A program made the translations under genes and the position numbers. Shown piece by piece: positions 1 to 6,958 of a stretch of 10,273 nt of DNA; the first letter of the stretch is position 1; every line of letters starts with the position of its first letter. Where the stretch lies: the NCBI GenBank assembly GCA_945902255.1, contig CAMDMO010000056.1, positions 1 to 10,273 on the forward strand, written 5' to 3'. Below the pieces are notes generated by a model. It had not been told where the DNA came from. It ran no database searches and worked only from the letters and a program-made list of their open reading frames with translations. This DNA comes from Rickettsia typhi (GTDB lineage: Bacteria > Pseudomonadota > Alphaproteobacteria > Rickettsiales > UBA1997).

Positions 1-20
1 TCGAGATCTTGACGAAATGG

Positions 21-40
21 ACCCCGTCATTCGACGGGGT
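21..40. repeat. GC-rich perfect hairpin with an ACCCCGTC stem
   Basis: ACCCCGTC (21-28) pairs perfectly with GACGGGGT (33-40) around the 4-nt loop ATTC. It stands out in AT-rich surroundings. The same CCCCGTC/GACGGGG core recurs in the hairpin at 3129-3159, which suggests a dispersed genomic palindrome. No T-run follows directly on the + strand, so a terminator role for a gene left of the window is possible but not shown. Confidence 0.6.
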
Positions 41-43
41 GAC

Positions 44-120
44 AACTTGGAAAAGATGAGGTGATCTTAGAAAAGATGGGATGATAACTTGGAAAAGATG
101 GGGTGATAACTTTAAAAGGA
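44..120. repeat. Short degenerate tandem repeat, period about 20-22 bp
   Basis: Three successive units share the core GAAAAGATG followed by a G-rich GTGAT/ATGAT end: 44-65 (22 nt), 66-85 (20 nt) and 86-107 (22 nt). A degenerate fourth copy starts at 108 (AACTTTAAAAGGA). Copies 1 and 3 differ at one base. No open frame runs through them. The rest of the gene-free stretch up to 257 is AT-rich, and I see no convincing gene, RNA or promoter in it. Confidence 0.65.
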
Positions 121-257
121 CAACTTTATTAAAGGGCAACCTGAGAAAGGAGACGCTAGAAAGAATCTGTTTTCTATCAAACATATAATAAATTTGCAAA
201 CAGCCACTTGTAAATTTTTTAACCATTCTTAAATAACCCTTACGAATTTAAGTTTTT

Positions 258-419
258 ATACCAAGTCTTATCTTTAGATAGCTTCATAAAGCTTCGTCTT
301 TTTGGTAAAAATTTGCTCGAAGAATACGCTGTATCACTTGATACAACTTATATTCTTTGTCGCATTTTTCCTCAAAAATACTTTGCTTTATGAAGCTATC
401 TAAAGATAAGACTTGGTAT
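258..419. mobile_element. MITE-like or Rickettsia-type palindromic element before dnaK
   Basis: The left arm 258-292 (starting ATACCAAGTCTTATC) is the exact reverse complement of the right arm 385-419: 35 bp with no mismatch. The interior continues as an imperfect palindrome down to a short perfect inverted repeat, GTATCA (331-336) and TGATAC (339-344), so nearly the whole 162 bp can fold as one hairpin. There is no transposase and no long open frame. If the element proper is CCAAG...CTTGG (261-416), it is flanked by TA on both sides. That would fit TA-targeting IS630/Tc1-type elements, but TA is itself part of the palindrome, so the flank proves little. The element ends 44 bp upstream of the dnaK ATG, so it either lies in the dnaK leader or carries part of its promoter. 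Its assignment as a non-autonomous mobile element is inference from shape. Confidence 0.65.
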
Positions 420-463
420 CACACAAAAAACCAATCGAAATATTCAACTAAATTAAACAAAAT

Positions 464-2407
464 ATGTCAGGAAAAGTAATTGGAATTGATCTTGGAACCA
501 CAAACTCGTGCGTTGCCATTATGGAAGGGAAAAATATTAAGGTTATCGAAAATTCAGAAGGCGTTAGAACCACTCCTTCAATTGTTGGATTTTTAGCTAA
601 TGGCGAAAGAACCGTTGGCGCATCTGCAAAAAGACAAGCGGTAACCAATCCAGAAAATACTATTTTTGGCATTAAGCGCTTAATTGGTCGCCGTTTTGAT
701 GATCCAATTACAGCTAAAGATAAAGATCTAGTTCCTTACAAAATCACAGCTTCAGCTAATGGTGATGCTTGGGTTGAAGTTAAGGGTGAAAAATATTCAC
801 CAAGCCAAGTTTCTGCTTTTACTTTAATGAAAATGAAAGAAACCGCAGAAAGCTATTTAGGCGAAAAAGTTGATAAAGCTGTGATTACAGTTCCTGCTTA
901 TTTCAACGACTCACAAAGACAAGCTACTAAAGATGCTGGTAAAATTGCTGGCTTAGAAGTTTTAAGAATCATCAACGAACCAACTGCAGCTGCTCTTGCT
1001 TACGGTTTCGACAAAAAAGGCGGACAAACTATTGCGGTTTACGATTTAGGCGGCGGAACTTTCGACGTTTCAATTTTAGAAATTGGCGACGGCGTGTTTG
1101 AAGTTAAGGCAACCAATGGCGATACTTTCCTTGGTGGCGAAGATTTTGACATGAGAATTTTAAAATTCTTAAGCGATGAATTTAAAAAAGACAATAGCGT
1201 TGATTTGTCAAAAGATCCTATTGCTCTACAACGCTTAAAAGAAGCTGCAGAAAAGGCTAAAATTGAGCTTTCTACATTGATGGAAACCGAAATTAACTTA
1301 CCTTACATTACTGCTGACGCCTCTGGCCCTAAGCATCTTAATGTTAAACTTTCTCGTGCTAAACTTGAACAATTAGTTGATGATTTAATTCAAAGAACCA
1401 TCAAACCTTGCGAAAATGCACTTCAAGACGCAGGCTTAAAAGCTTCCGACATTCAAGAAATAATCTTGGTTGGCGGCATGACTCGTATGCCAAAAGTTAT
1501 TGAAATTGTTAAAAAACTTTTTGGTAAAGAACCGAATAAAAGTGTAAATCCTGATGAAGTTGTGGCTATTGGCGCGGCTATCCAAGCTGCGGTTTTACAA
1601 GGCGATGTGAAGGATGTTTTATTATTAGACGTAACTCCGCTTTCACTTGGAATTGAAACTGCGGGCGGCGTGTTTACTCGCTTAATCGATCGTAACACAA
1701 CGATTCCAACTAATAAAAGCCAAGTCTTCTCAACTGCTTCTGATAGTCAAACCGCAGTTACAATTAAAGTTTTCCAAGGCGAGCGCGATATTGCCATTCA
1801 CAATAAGTTGCTTGGAGAATTTAACTTAGAAGGAATTGCTCCAGCACCTAGAGGAATGCCACAAATTGAAGTAAGCTTTGATATTGACGCTAACGGCGTA
1901 GTAAAAGTTTCTGCAAAAGATAAGGCAACTAATAAAGAACAACAAATCAGAATTCAATCTTCTGGCGGTCTATCTGAAGCTGATATTCAAAAAATGGTAA
2001 AAGATGCTGAAGCTAATGCCTCTGCAGACAAAGCCAGAAAAGAATTTATTGAAGCAAAAAATCATGCTGATTCAGCAATTTATGAAACTGAAAAATCTTT
2101 AAAAGAACATGGCGATAAAGTTGACGCTCAAACTAAATCCGACATTGAATCTCAAGTTCAAAAAGTAAAAGATTTAGTTGCAAATCCCGATGCAAAAGCA
2201 GAAGAATTAAAAAGCGCTACTGAAAATTTAATGCAATCTTCAATGAAACTTGGCGAAGCAATTTATAAAGCTTCTCAAGCTGGCGGATCATCTTCTAGCG
2301 CAGCAGGAGACGCCTCATCTTCTGAATCTTCTAATAACGCTGGCAATGGTTCAGAAAAAGTTGTTGATGCTGAATATGAAGAAGTGAAAAAAGATGAGAA
2401 TAAGTAA
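464..2407 (+). CDS. dnaK: Molecular chaperone DnaK (Hsp70)
   Basis: Full-length Hsp70 of 647 aa, the usual size for bacterial DnaK. It is a cytoplasmic ATP-dependent foldase that works with DnaJ and GrpE. The ATPase domain (about 1-385) shows the phosphate-binding loop GIDLGTTNS (7-15), the region around K71 (IKRLIGR), NEPTAAALAYG (171-181), the second phosphate motif DLGGGTFD (194-201, T199 at the autophosphorylation position) and the adenosine motif ILVGGMTRMP (334-343). The interdomain linker DVLLLDVTP (384-392) leads to the peptide-binding domain (about 393-505) and the helical lid. A Ser/Gly/Ala-rich tail (about 605-630) ends in the conserved acidic DAEYEEVKKDENK. The ATG is chosen because the family N-terminus begins right there. 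There is no clear Shine-Dalgarno site, and the upstream leader is A-rich. dnaJ does not follow: an RTX gene does, behind a terminator, so dnaK is probably transcribed alone. Confidence 0.98.
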   Translation: MSGKVIGIDLGTTNSCVAIMEGKNIKVIENSEGVRTTPSIVGFLANGERTVGASAKRQAVTNPENTIFGIKRLIGRRFDDPITAKDKDLVPYKITASANGDAWVEVKGEKYSPSQVSAFTLMKMKETAESYLGEKVDKAVITVPAYFNDSQRQATKDAGKIAGLEVLRIINEPTAAALAYGFDKKGGQTIAVYDLGGGTFDVSILEIGDGVFEVKATNGDTFLGGEDFDMRILKFLSDEFKKDNSVDLSKDPIALQRLKEAAEKAKIELSTLMETEINLPYITADASGPKHLNVKLSRAKLEQLVDDLIQRTIKPCENALQDAGLKASDIQEIILVGGMTRMPKVIEIVKKLFGKEPNKSVNPDEVVAIGAAIQAAVLQGDVKDVLLLDVTPLSLGIETAGGVFTRLIDRNTTIPTNKSQVFSTASDSQTAVTIKVFQGERDIAIHNKLLGEFNLEGIAPAPRGMPQIEVSFDIDANGVVKVSAKDKATNKEQQIRIQSSGGLSEADIQKMVKDAEANASADKARKEFIEAKNHADSAIYETEKSLKEHGDKVDAQTKSDIESQVQKVKDLVANPDAKAEELKSATENLMQSSMKLGEAIYKASQAGGSSSSAAGDASSSESSNNAGNGSEKVVDAEYEEVKKDENK

Positions 2408-2414
2408 GTAATTT

Positions 2415-2448
2415 GTGGGTGAAATATTGATTCACCCACGTTTTATTT
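2415..2448 (+). terminator. Rho-independent terminator of dnaK
   Basis: GTGGGTGAA (2415-2423) pairs perfectly over 9 bp with TTCACCCAC (2431-2439) around a 7-nt loop. The tail GTTTTATTT follows. The hairpin begins 8 nt after the dnaK stop codon. The T-tract runs directly into the -35 box of the next gene. Confidence 0.85.
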
Positions 2449-2474
2449 GACAGATTGCAGATAAATGTTATACT
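2447..2474 (+). promoter_or_regulatory. Strong sigma70-type promoter for the RTX gene
   Basis: A perfect -35 TTGACA (2447-2452), a 16-nt spacer and a -10 TATACT (2469-2474), with an extended -10 TG one base upstream (2466-2467). Transcription would start near 2481, giving a leader of about 22 nt before the ATG at 2503. The leader is AT-rich and has no Shine-Dalgarno site. This is the closest match to consensus found in the window. Confidence 0.75.
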
Positions 2475-2502
2475 TAAAGACTAAATTTAATTTTTTACTT
2501 CT

Positions 2503-3123
2503 ATGAACATAAAAAAATCTAACTCGCATTCTAATTCCCTTGAAAAAGATCAAGCTTTAATAGCCCCTCCTCAGGTAGAGCATTCTTCTGTTACTACAAA
2601 CACAATCTTAGGCACTTCCAAAAATGATGACCTAACCGGAACTAATGGTAATGACTATATTTATGGTGATGATGGTAATGATGAAATATATGGAGCAAAT
2701 GGATATGATTATTTAGATGGTGGAAACGGTGATGATTATATAGTGGTTGGTAAAACCTCTAACGCAACAGGTGGTAATGGCTCAGATACTTTTTATGCTG
2801 TTATTAACCCAAATTCAGTAAATGGTGGAGAAAGTGGAATAAATGGATATCACTCTTTAATTACTGATTTTACCCAAGGAGAAGATGTTATTGATATAAA
2901 TGTCGGTAAATTTAATTCTATAAAAGAAGGCATATCACATGACGCCCATACTCTTGGATATCATTTTGAGAATGGTCAAACAATCATTCAAAGTGCAGAT
3001 GGTGCAACAGCTTTTAAACTAGTTCTTAACGGAGAAATTCACTTAAATAATAGTGATTTTGTATCTTTTGGAAATGCTTTAGATAATATCGAACTTCCAA
3101 ACAGCGATTTTCCTCTTAATTAA
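2503..3123 (+). CDS. Small RTX-repeat calcium-binding protein, probable type I secretion substrate
   Basis: A 206-aa protein with six glycine/aspartate nonapeptides of the RTX type (GGxGxDxUx): 37-45, 46-54, 55-63, 64-72, 73-81 and, after a gap, 90-98. Such repeats form a calcium-binding parallel beta-roll once outside the cell. The C-terminal part has the serralysin-like pattern ITDFTQGEDVIDI (120-132) and a later LNGEIHLNNSDF (175-186), as in C-terminal domains of type I-exported proteins. There is no N-terminal signal peptide. The first 36 residues are polar and probably disordered. No protease, lipase or other catalytic domain is visible, so the protein may be a short adhesin, matrix or effector-like protein, or a bare RTX module; its activity is unknown. 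No type I transporter gene lies in the window. It has its own promoter and a downstream hairpin, so it is a monocistronic unit. The RTX assignment is firm; the role is not. Confidence 0.88.
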   Translation: MNIKKSNSHSNSLEKDQALIAPPQVEHSSVTTNTILGTSKNDDLTGTNGNDYIYGDDGNDEIYGANGYDYLDGGNGDDYIVVGKTSNATGGNGSDTFYAVINPNSVNGGESGINGYHSLITDFTQGEDVIDINVGKFNSIKEGISHDAHTLGYHFENGQTIIQSADGATAFKLVLNGEIHLNNSDFVSFGNALDNIELPNSDFPLN

Positions 3124-3128
3124 GAAAA

Positions 3129-3159
3129 TGCCCCGTCTTAACATAATTTTGACGGGGCA
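3129..3159. terminator. Bidirectional terminator between convergent RTX and atpC genes
   Basis: TGCCCCGTC (3129-3137) pairs over 9 bp with GACGGGGCA (3151-3159) around a 13-nt loop. It lies between the stops of two convergent genes. On the - strand the stem is followed by TTTTCTTAATT, a reasonable T-rich tail for atpC. On the + strand the T-tract is poor, so termination of the RTX gene is less certain. The stem core matches the hairpin at 21-40. Confidence 0.7.
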
Positions 3160-3195
3160 AGTAATGCCATTTCTACTAAAAAGTTAGATTTTTAT

Positions 3196-3447
3196 TTAAT
3201 CAACTAAGATCACCAATTTATCTAAATCTCTCATCTCAGCGAATCCGCTTTTTACATCAAAACTTTTCACTAAACTTTCTTTATCATCAAAAATTTCAAT
3301 TTTTCCTTCGCGCAAAGTAGCAATTACGGCTTCGTGGCTGTGCATAATACCAATATCACCAGAAACTGATGGCACAACAACCAAATGGCATTCTCCTTGA
3401 AAGAGAGCGCCATTTGGAGATATAATTTCTACATTAAGTGTTGTCAT
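3196..3447 (-). CDS. atpC: F1 ATP synthase epsilon subunit, short form without the helical C-terminal domain
   Basis: An 83-aa protein matching only the N-terminal beta-sandwich of epsilon: LNVEIISPNGALFQGECHLV at the start, then VVPSVSGDIGIMHSHEAVIATLREG (24-48), the family's most conserved stretch. Epsilon sits on the central stalk and couples F1 to the c-ring. Canonical subunits add a two-helix C-terminal domain that inhibits ATP hydrolysis; here the protein stops after KLVILVD. The + 1 and other frames after the stop show no helical remainder, so this looks like a natural short form rather than a recent frameshift. Short epsilons occur in some alphaproteobacteria. The ATG overlaps the atpD stop by one base (TAATG), so the two genes are translationally coupled. 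Confidence 0.93.
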   Translation of the reverse strand: MTTLNVEIISPNGALFQGECHLVVVPSVSGDIGIMHSHEAVIATLREGKIEIFDDKESLVKSFDVKSGFAEMRDLDKLVILVD

Positions 3448-4871
3448 TATTTTGTTTCTTTTAACAATTTTTCACCTTTAGCAATTGCTTCGTCAATTGA
3501 TCCAACCATATAAAAAGCGCTTTCAGGAAGGTAATCATATTTTCCAGAGCAAATTTCTTTGAAGCTGTTAATGGTATCTTTTAATGCAACCCATTTTCCA
3601 GGTGCACCAGTGAAAACTTCAGCAACGTGGAAAGGTTGAGATAAAAATCTTTGAATTTTTCTAGCTCTTGCAACTGTCAGTTTATCTTCTTCTGAAAGTT
3701 CGTCCATACCTAAAATTGCAATAATATCTTGCAAAGATTTATAGGCTTGAAGAATTTTTTGAACTTCGCGAGCAATGTCATAATGCTCTTGTCCAACAAT
3801 ACGCGGATCAAGAATGCGCGAGGTTGAATCAAGTGGATCAACTGCTGGATAAATACCAATTTCTGCAATCTGACGAGAAAGAACCGTTGTAGCGTCTAAA
3901 TGCGAGAAAGAAGTAGCTGGAGCAGGATCGGTTAAGTCATCTGCAGGCACATAAATAGCTTGTACTGAAGTGATTGAACCATTTTTAGTTGAAGTAATTC
4001 TTTCTTGCATCATACCCATTTCGGTGGCAAGAGTTGGTTGATAACCAACCGCAGATGGAATACGACCTAAAAGCGCTGAAACTTCAGAACCAGCTTGTGT
4101 AAAACGGAAAATATTATCAACGAAGAAAAGCACATCGCGACCTTCTTTATCGCGGAAATATTCAGCTTGAGTAAGACCAGTTAAAGCAACGCGGGCGCGG
4201 GCTCCAGGTGGTTCGTTCATTTGTCCGTAAACTAATGACACTTTAGAATTTTTTAAATTATCAATGTCAATAACGCCAGAATCGATCATTTCGTGGTAAA
4301 GATCATTTCCTTCGCGAGTTCTTTCACCAACACCAGCAAACACTGAATAACCACTATGAGCTTTAGCAACGTTATTGATTAATTCCATAATCAAAACTGT
4401 TTTACCCACTCCCGCACCACCAAATAGACCAATTTTTCCACCTTTTGAATAAGGGGCAAGAAGATCAATAACTTTGATTCCGGTCACAAGAATTTCGGTT
4501 TCAGTTGCTTGATCTGTAAGCTCTGGAGCTTTAGCATGAATTGGTAAAAGCATTGCAGAACTAATTGGACCTTTTTCGTCAACTGGTTCACCAATTACAT
4601 TCATGATACGACCTAGAGTTCCTTCGCCAACCGGCACAGAAATTGGATTTCCGCTATCAATAACTTCTAGGCCACGAGTAAGACCGTCGGTAGAGTCCAT
4701 TGCAATTGCACGAACTGTTCTTTCGCCAATGTGAAGCGCAACTTCAAGAACTAGTTTTTTACCATTATTTTCGCATTCAAGCGCGTTGTAAATTGCTGGC
4801 AACTCGCCATTTGCAAATTCCACATCAACAACCGCAGAAATTACTTGTGTAATTTTTCCTTTATTTTGCAT
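3447..4871 (-). CDS. atpD: F1 ATP synthase beta subunit
   Basis: A 474-aa catalytic beta subunit of the membrane-bound F1Fo ATP synthase, full length. The N-terminal beta-barrel (about 1-80) is followed by the nucleotide-binding domain with Walker A GGAGVGKT (151-158), the catalytic-glutamate motif GERTREG (182-188) and Walker B VLFFVDNIFRF (247-257). DELSEED (390-396), the hinge segment that contacts gamma, is in the C-terminal helical domain. The ATG fits the family start; no Shine-Dalgarno site is seen upstream. atpC follows with a 1-nt overlap. The usual upstream neighbours atpH, atpA and atpG are not next to it: a 262-bp intergenic region and mrdA are, so the F1 genes are split between loci. 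Confidence 0.98.
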   Translation of the reverse strand: MQNKGKITQVISAVVDVEFANGELPAIYNALECENNGKKLVLEVALHIGERTVRAIAMDSTDGLTRGLEVIDSGNPISVPVGEGTLGRIMNVIGEPVDEKGPISSAMLLPIHAKAPELTDQATETEILVTGIKVIDLLAPYSKGGKIGLFGGAGVGKTVLIMELINNVAKAHSGYSVFAGVGERTREGNDLYHEMIDSGVIDIDNLKNSKVSLVYGQMNEPPGARARVALTGLTQAEYFRDKEGRDVLFFVDNIFRFTQAGSEVSALLGRIPSAVGYQPTLATEMGMMQERITSTKNGSITSVQAIYVPADDLTDPAPATSFSHLDATTVLSRQIAEIGIYPAVDPLDSTSRILDPRIVGQEHYDIAREVQKILQAYKSLQDIIAILGMDELSEEDKLTVARARKIQRFLSQPFHVAEVFTGAPGKWVALKDTINSFKEICSGKYDYLPESAFYMVGSIDEAIAKGEKLLKETK

Positions 4872-4931
4872 GTTTATTTAGAGATTAAAAAAGGAGAAAT
4901 AGTCCATAAGATGACTATTAAAGAGGCGAGC

Positions 4932-4959
4932 ATTTTAAAAATTCAAAATCAAAGTGCAA
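4932..4959 (-). promoter_or_regulatory. Possible promoter of atpD-atpC
   Basis: On the - strand, TTGCAC (4959-4954) and TAAAAT (4937-4932) are separated by 16 nt. The -10 is 5/6 to consensus but the -35 only 3/6. The leader to the ATG at 4871 would be about 55 nt and contains a small inverted repeat, AATAGTC (4898-4904) and GACTATT (4913-4919). atpDC should need a local promoter because it is detached from the other atp genes, but these boxes are weak and the region is AT-rich, so chance matches are likely. Confidence 0.35.
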
Positions 4960-5009
4960 GTAAAGAAAATGGATTTTTGTTTAGATTTTAATAAATAAAA
5001 ACAGATATT

Positions 5010-5117
5010 TTGCAGCGCCATTCTTTTCTTCAGCTGGGCATAGTTTTTGACTTCGAACTAATGTTCATGCCAAGACGAGTTCTTAGAAGTTTTTTATCGG
5101 CGAGCTGGCGTTATTAG
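5010..5117. other. Unidentified GC-rich, foldable segment between mrdA and atpD
   Basis: This part of the 262-bp intergenic region is richer in G and C than its flanks. Three pairings stand out. ACTTCGAACT (5050-5059) pairs with AGTTC (5078-5082) and GAAGT (5086-5090), 10 bp with a 3-nt bulge. GGCAT (5037-5041) can pair with ATGCC (5067-5071) in that hairpin's loop, which would make a pseudoknot. CGCCA (5016-5020) can close the outside with TGGCG (5106-5110). On the - strand the segment is followed by CTGTTTTTATTTATT. On the + strand a frame of about 35 codons runs from a TTG at 5010 to a TAG at 5115 with little AT bias, but it has no ATG start at its beginning and no visible ribosome site. 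It could be a small RNA or leader element, a dispersed repeat, or a gene remnant. I do not recognise it. Confidence 0.4.
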
Positions 5118-5133
5118 AAAGAATAAATTTCAT

Positions 5134-6942
5134 CTAAGTTTGAATCTTATGCAATCCTTGTGCTTCCATCATAATATCTTTTGCAATTGGCGCCGCAGCT
5201 GCTGAGCCGCCGCCGCCATGTTCTACAACCACTGAAATTGCATATTTTGGATCACCAACTGGTGCAAATCCTACAAAAATTGCATGATTAGCATTGGTTG
5301 CATTTTCTGCTTGCGACATTTCTTTCTCTCTTTTTGAAATCACTTGAGAAGTTCCGGTTTTTCCAGCCATTTCAAAACCCTTCTCTTCAATTCTCTTGCC
5401 GTAAGCCGTTCCACCCACTTCATTCATTACTCGACGCATTCCTTCTTGAACAAAATTCAAATAACTCGTTTTAACCAGCGGTTTGTCTTTTAGTACATCA
5501 TATTGTTTGTAAATATTATGATTGCGCACCAAATAAGGTTTGATTGGGATTCCACCATTAGCAATTCTAGCGGTTATTAGCGCCATTTGTAATGGATTCG
5601 CCAAAACAAATCCTTGTCCAATTGCAGTGTTTAGAGTATCGCCACCAACCCAAGGTTGTTTAAAAACTTTTCTCTTCCATTCATCGCTTGGAACATTTCC
5701 AGCAACCGCTCCGTGAAGACTTATATCTAGCTTCTCACCATAACCAAATCTTTTCGCCATTTCGGTAAATTTTTCATAACCCATTTGATTGGCAATTGTA
5801 AAAAAGTAAGTATTGCAAGAATTCATAATTGCACCACTAAGGTCGAGAGATCCGTGTCCGCCTTCTTTCCAGCAGTGAAAACTTCTTTTTCCCATTTGAT
5901 AACTTCCGCCACAATAAACACGATTATTTGGATTATAATTATTTTCCAAGGCCGCTAAAGCAACCATCAGTTTAAAGGTTGACCCAGGAGGATAAAGCGC
6001 TGAAATCGGCTTATTGCTTAATGGCTTACGCTTGTCATTATAAAGCTCTTGCCAATATTCTTTTGAAACCCCTTCAACAAAATTATTTGGATCGAAAGAT
6101 GGGCTTGATGCATAAGTTAAAATTTCACCAGTCTTAACATCCATTACCACTACTGACGCCACAACATCTTTTATTCTTTCGGTGGTAAATTTTTGTAAAG
6201 CCAAATCGATGGTTAAGTGTAAGCGCGAGCCCTCAATTGATGGCTTGATTGATAAGGTTCGAAGCGGAATTTCATGAACATCAACTTCAACATATTTTAC
6301 ACCATATTTTCCACGCAAAGCTTCATCGAAAGTTTTTTCAACTCCAAATTTTCCAATGCGAAAATCGGGATGCATAAAAAGATTTTGCTCGTTTTCATCT
6401 ATTTCTTTTTCAGAAGGAAGAGACACATAGCCCAAGAAATGAGCGGTTTCGCGCGGATATAAATAACGGCGAATAATTCCACTAGCAATTGAAATTCCTG
6501 GCAACAAATAAGAATTAGTTTCAATGCGAGCAACATCGTCCCAACCCAGATTATCCATCAAAGAAATAATGCTTTTGCGGCGCGCATTTTTGATTTTAGT
6601 TAAGAAAAGATTTTTTGTTTCAGCATTCAAATCTAGAACTTCGGTGAGCTTATCAACTAATTTTTCAACATCTTTTTTCTTATCTAGATATAATAATAAA
6701 CGATAGTTGCTGTCATTTTTAGTAAATGCAATTCCATTGCGATCAAACACTGTGCCGCGCGGCGCTGGACTGATTAATGGTTTAATGCGGTTGCTGTCAG
6801 ATTGACTTGAATATTCTTCATGTTTCCATAATTGCAAATAGGCTAGTCTTGTAACTAAAGCTCCAGCCAGCACTGACTGTCCAGCTCCAATAAACATGGC
6901 GCGCCTACTAAAAATTCTATTTTTACGAATATCGCGAAACAT
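5134..6942 (-). CDS. mrdA: Penicillin-binding protein 2, elongasome transpeptidase
   Basis: A 602-aa class B PBP that cross-links peptidoglycan during side-wall growth, partner of RodA and MreCD in the inner membrane. A short basic cytoplasmic start is followed by one membrane anchor (about 17-39). The PBP dimerisation domain begins with the characteristic SPAPRGTVFDRNG (58-70) and includes FGVEKTFDEALRGKYG (199-214). The transpeptidase domain (about 262-590) has all three catalytic motifs: STFK with nucleophile S321, SCN at 375-377 and KTGT at 528-531. It begins 13 nt after the mreD stop and has a good ribosome site that overlaps that stop, so the two genes form an operon. rodA, the frequent next gene, does not follow. 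The length and motifs are normal for PBP2. An FtsI assignment is less likely given the mreD neighbour and the motif context. Confidence 0.96.
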   Translation of the reverse strand: MFRDIRKNRIFSRRAMFIGAGQSVLAGALVTRLAYLQLWKHEEYSSQSDSNRIKPLISPAPRGTVFDRNGIAFTKNDSNYRLLLYLDKKKDVEKLVDKLTEVLDLNAETKNLFLTKIKNARRKSIISLMDNLGWDDVARIETNSYLLPGISIASGIIRRYLYPRETAHFLGYVSLPSEKEIDENEQNLFMHPDFRIGKFGVEKTFDEALRGKYGVKYVEVDVHEIPLRTLSIKPSIEGSRLHLTIDLALQKFTTERIKDVVASVVVMDVKTGEILTYASSPSFDPNNFVEGVSKEYWQELYNDKRKPLSNKPISALYPPGSTFKLMVALAALENNYNPNNRVYCGGSYQMGKRSFHCWKEGGHGSLDLSGAIMNSCNTYFFTIANQMGYEKFTEMAKRFGYGEKLDISLHGAVAGNVPSDEWKRKVFKQPWVGGDTLNTAIGQGFVLANPLQMALITARIANGGIPIKPYLVRNHNIYKQYDVLKDKPLVKTSYLNFVQEGMRRVMNEVGGTAYGKRIEEKGFEMAGKTGTSQVISKREKEMSQAENATNANHAIFVGFAPVGDPKYAISVVVEHGGGGSAAAAPIAKDIMMEAQGLHKIQT

Positions 6943-6952
6943 GAAAAGTAAT

Positions 6953-6958
6953 TCCTTA
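6953..6958 (-). promoter_or_regulatory. Shine-Dalgarno site of mrdA overlapping the mreD stop
   Basis: On the - strand TAAGGA lies 10 nt before the mrdA ATG, and its TAA is the mreD stop codon. It is one of few clear ribosome sites in the window, and it supports the mrdA start and coupled translation with mreD. Confidence 0.65.

Noticed and set aside
184..189. Perfect TATAAT, considered as the -10 of a dnaK promoter
   Set aside because: No acceptable -35 lies 16-18 nt upstream, and the site is 275 bp from dnaK with the palindromic element in between. TATAAT is expected by chance in such AT-rich DNA.
412..438. CTTGGTA followed by CCAATCGA as a heat-shock sigma32 promoter for dnaK
   Set aside because: The -35 resembles CTTG-type boxes but the -10 is a poor match. 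It is mentioned only as a possibility in the element finding and not listed as a promoter.
448..672. Antisense 74-codon frame over the dnaK start
   Set aside because: It is a shadow of the strongly conserved dnaK frame, with no ribosome site and no family resemblance.
1453..1698. Antisense 81-codon frame within dnaK
   Set aside because: It overlaps the conserved ATPase domain and linker and reflects codon bias on the opposite strand.
5042..5090. tRNA-like T-loop or tmRNA fragment suggested by AGTTCGAAG on the - strand
   Set aside because: No acceptor stem, CCA end, 5-bp T-stem or tag-peptide coding sequence can be assembled around it.
4995..5117. Short + strand open frame of about 40 codons in the mrdA-atpD gap
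   Set aside because: It has no ATG near its beginning and no ribosome site, and it overlaps the foldable segment. It is described there and not called as a gene.
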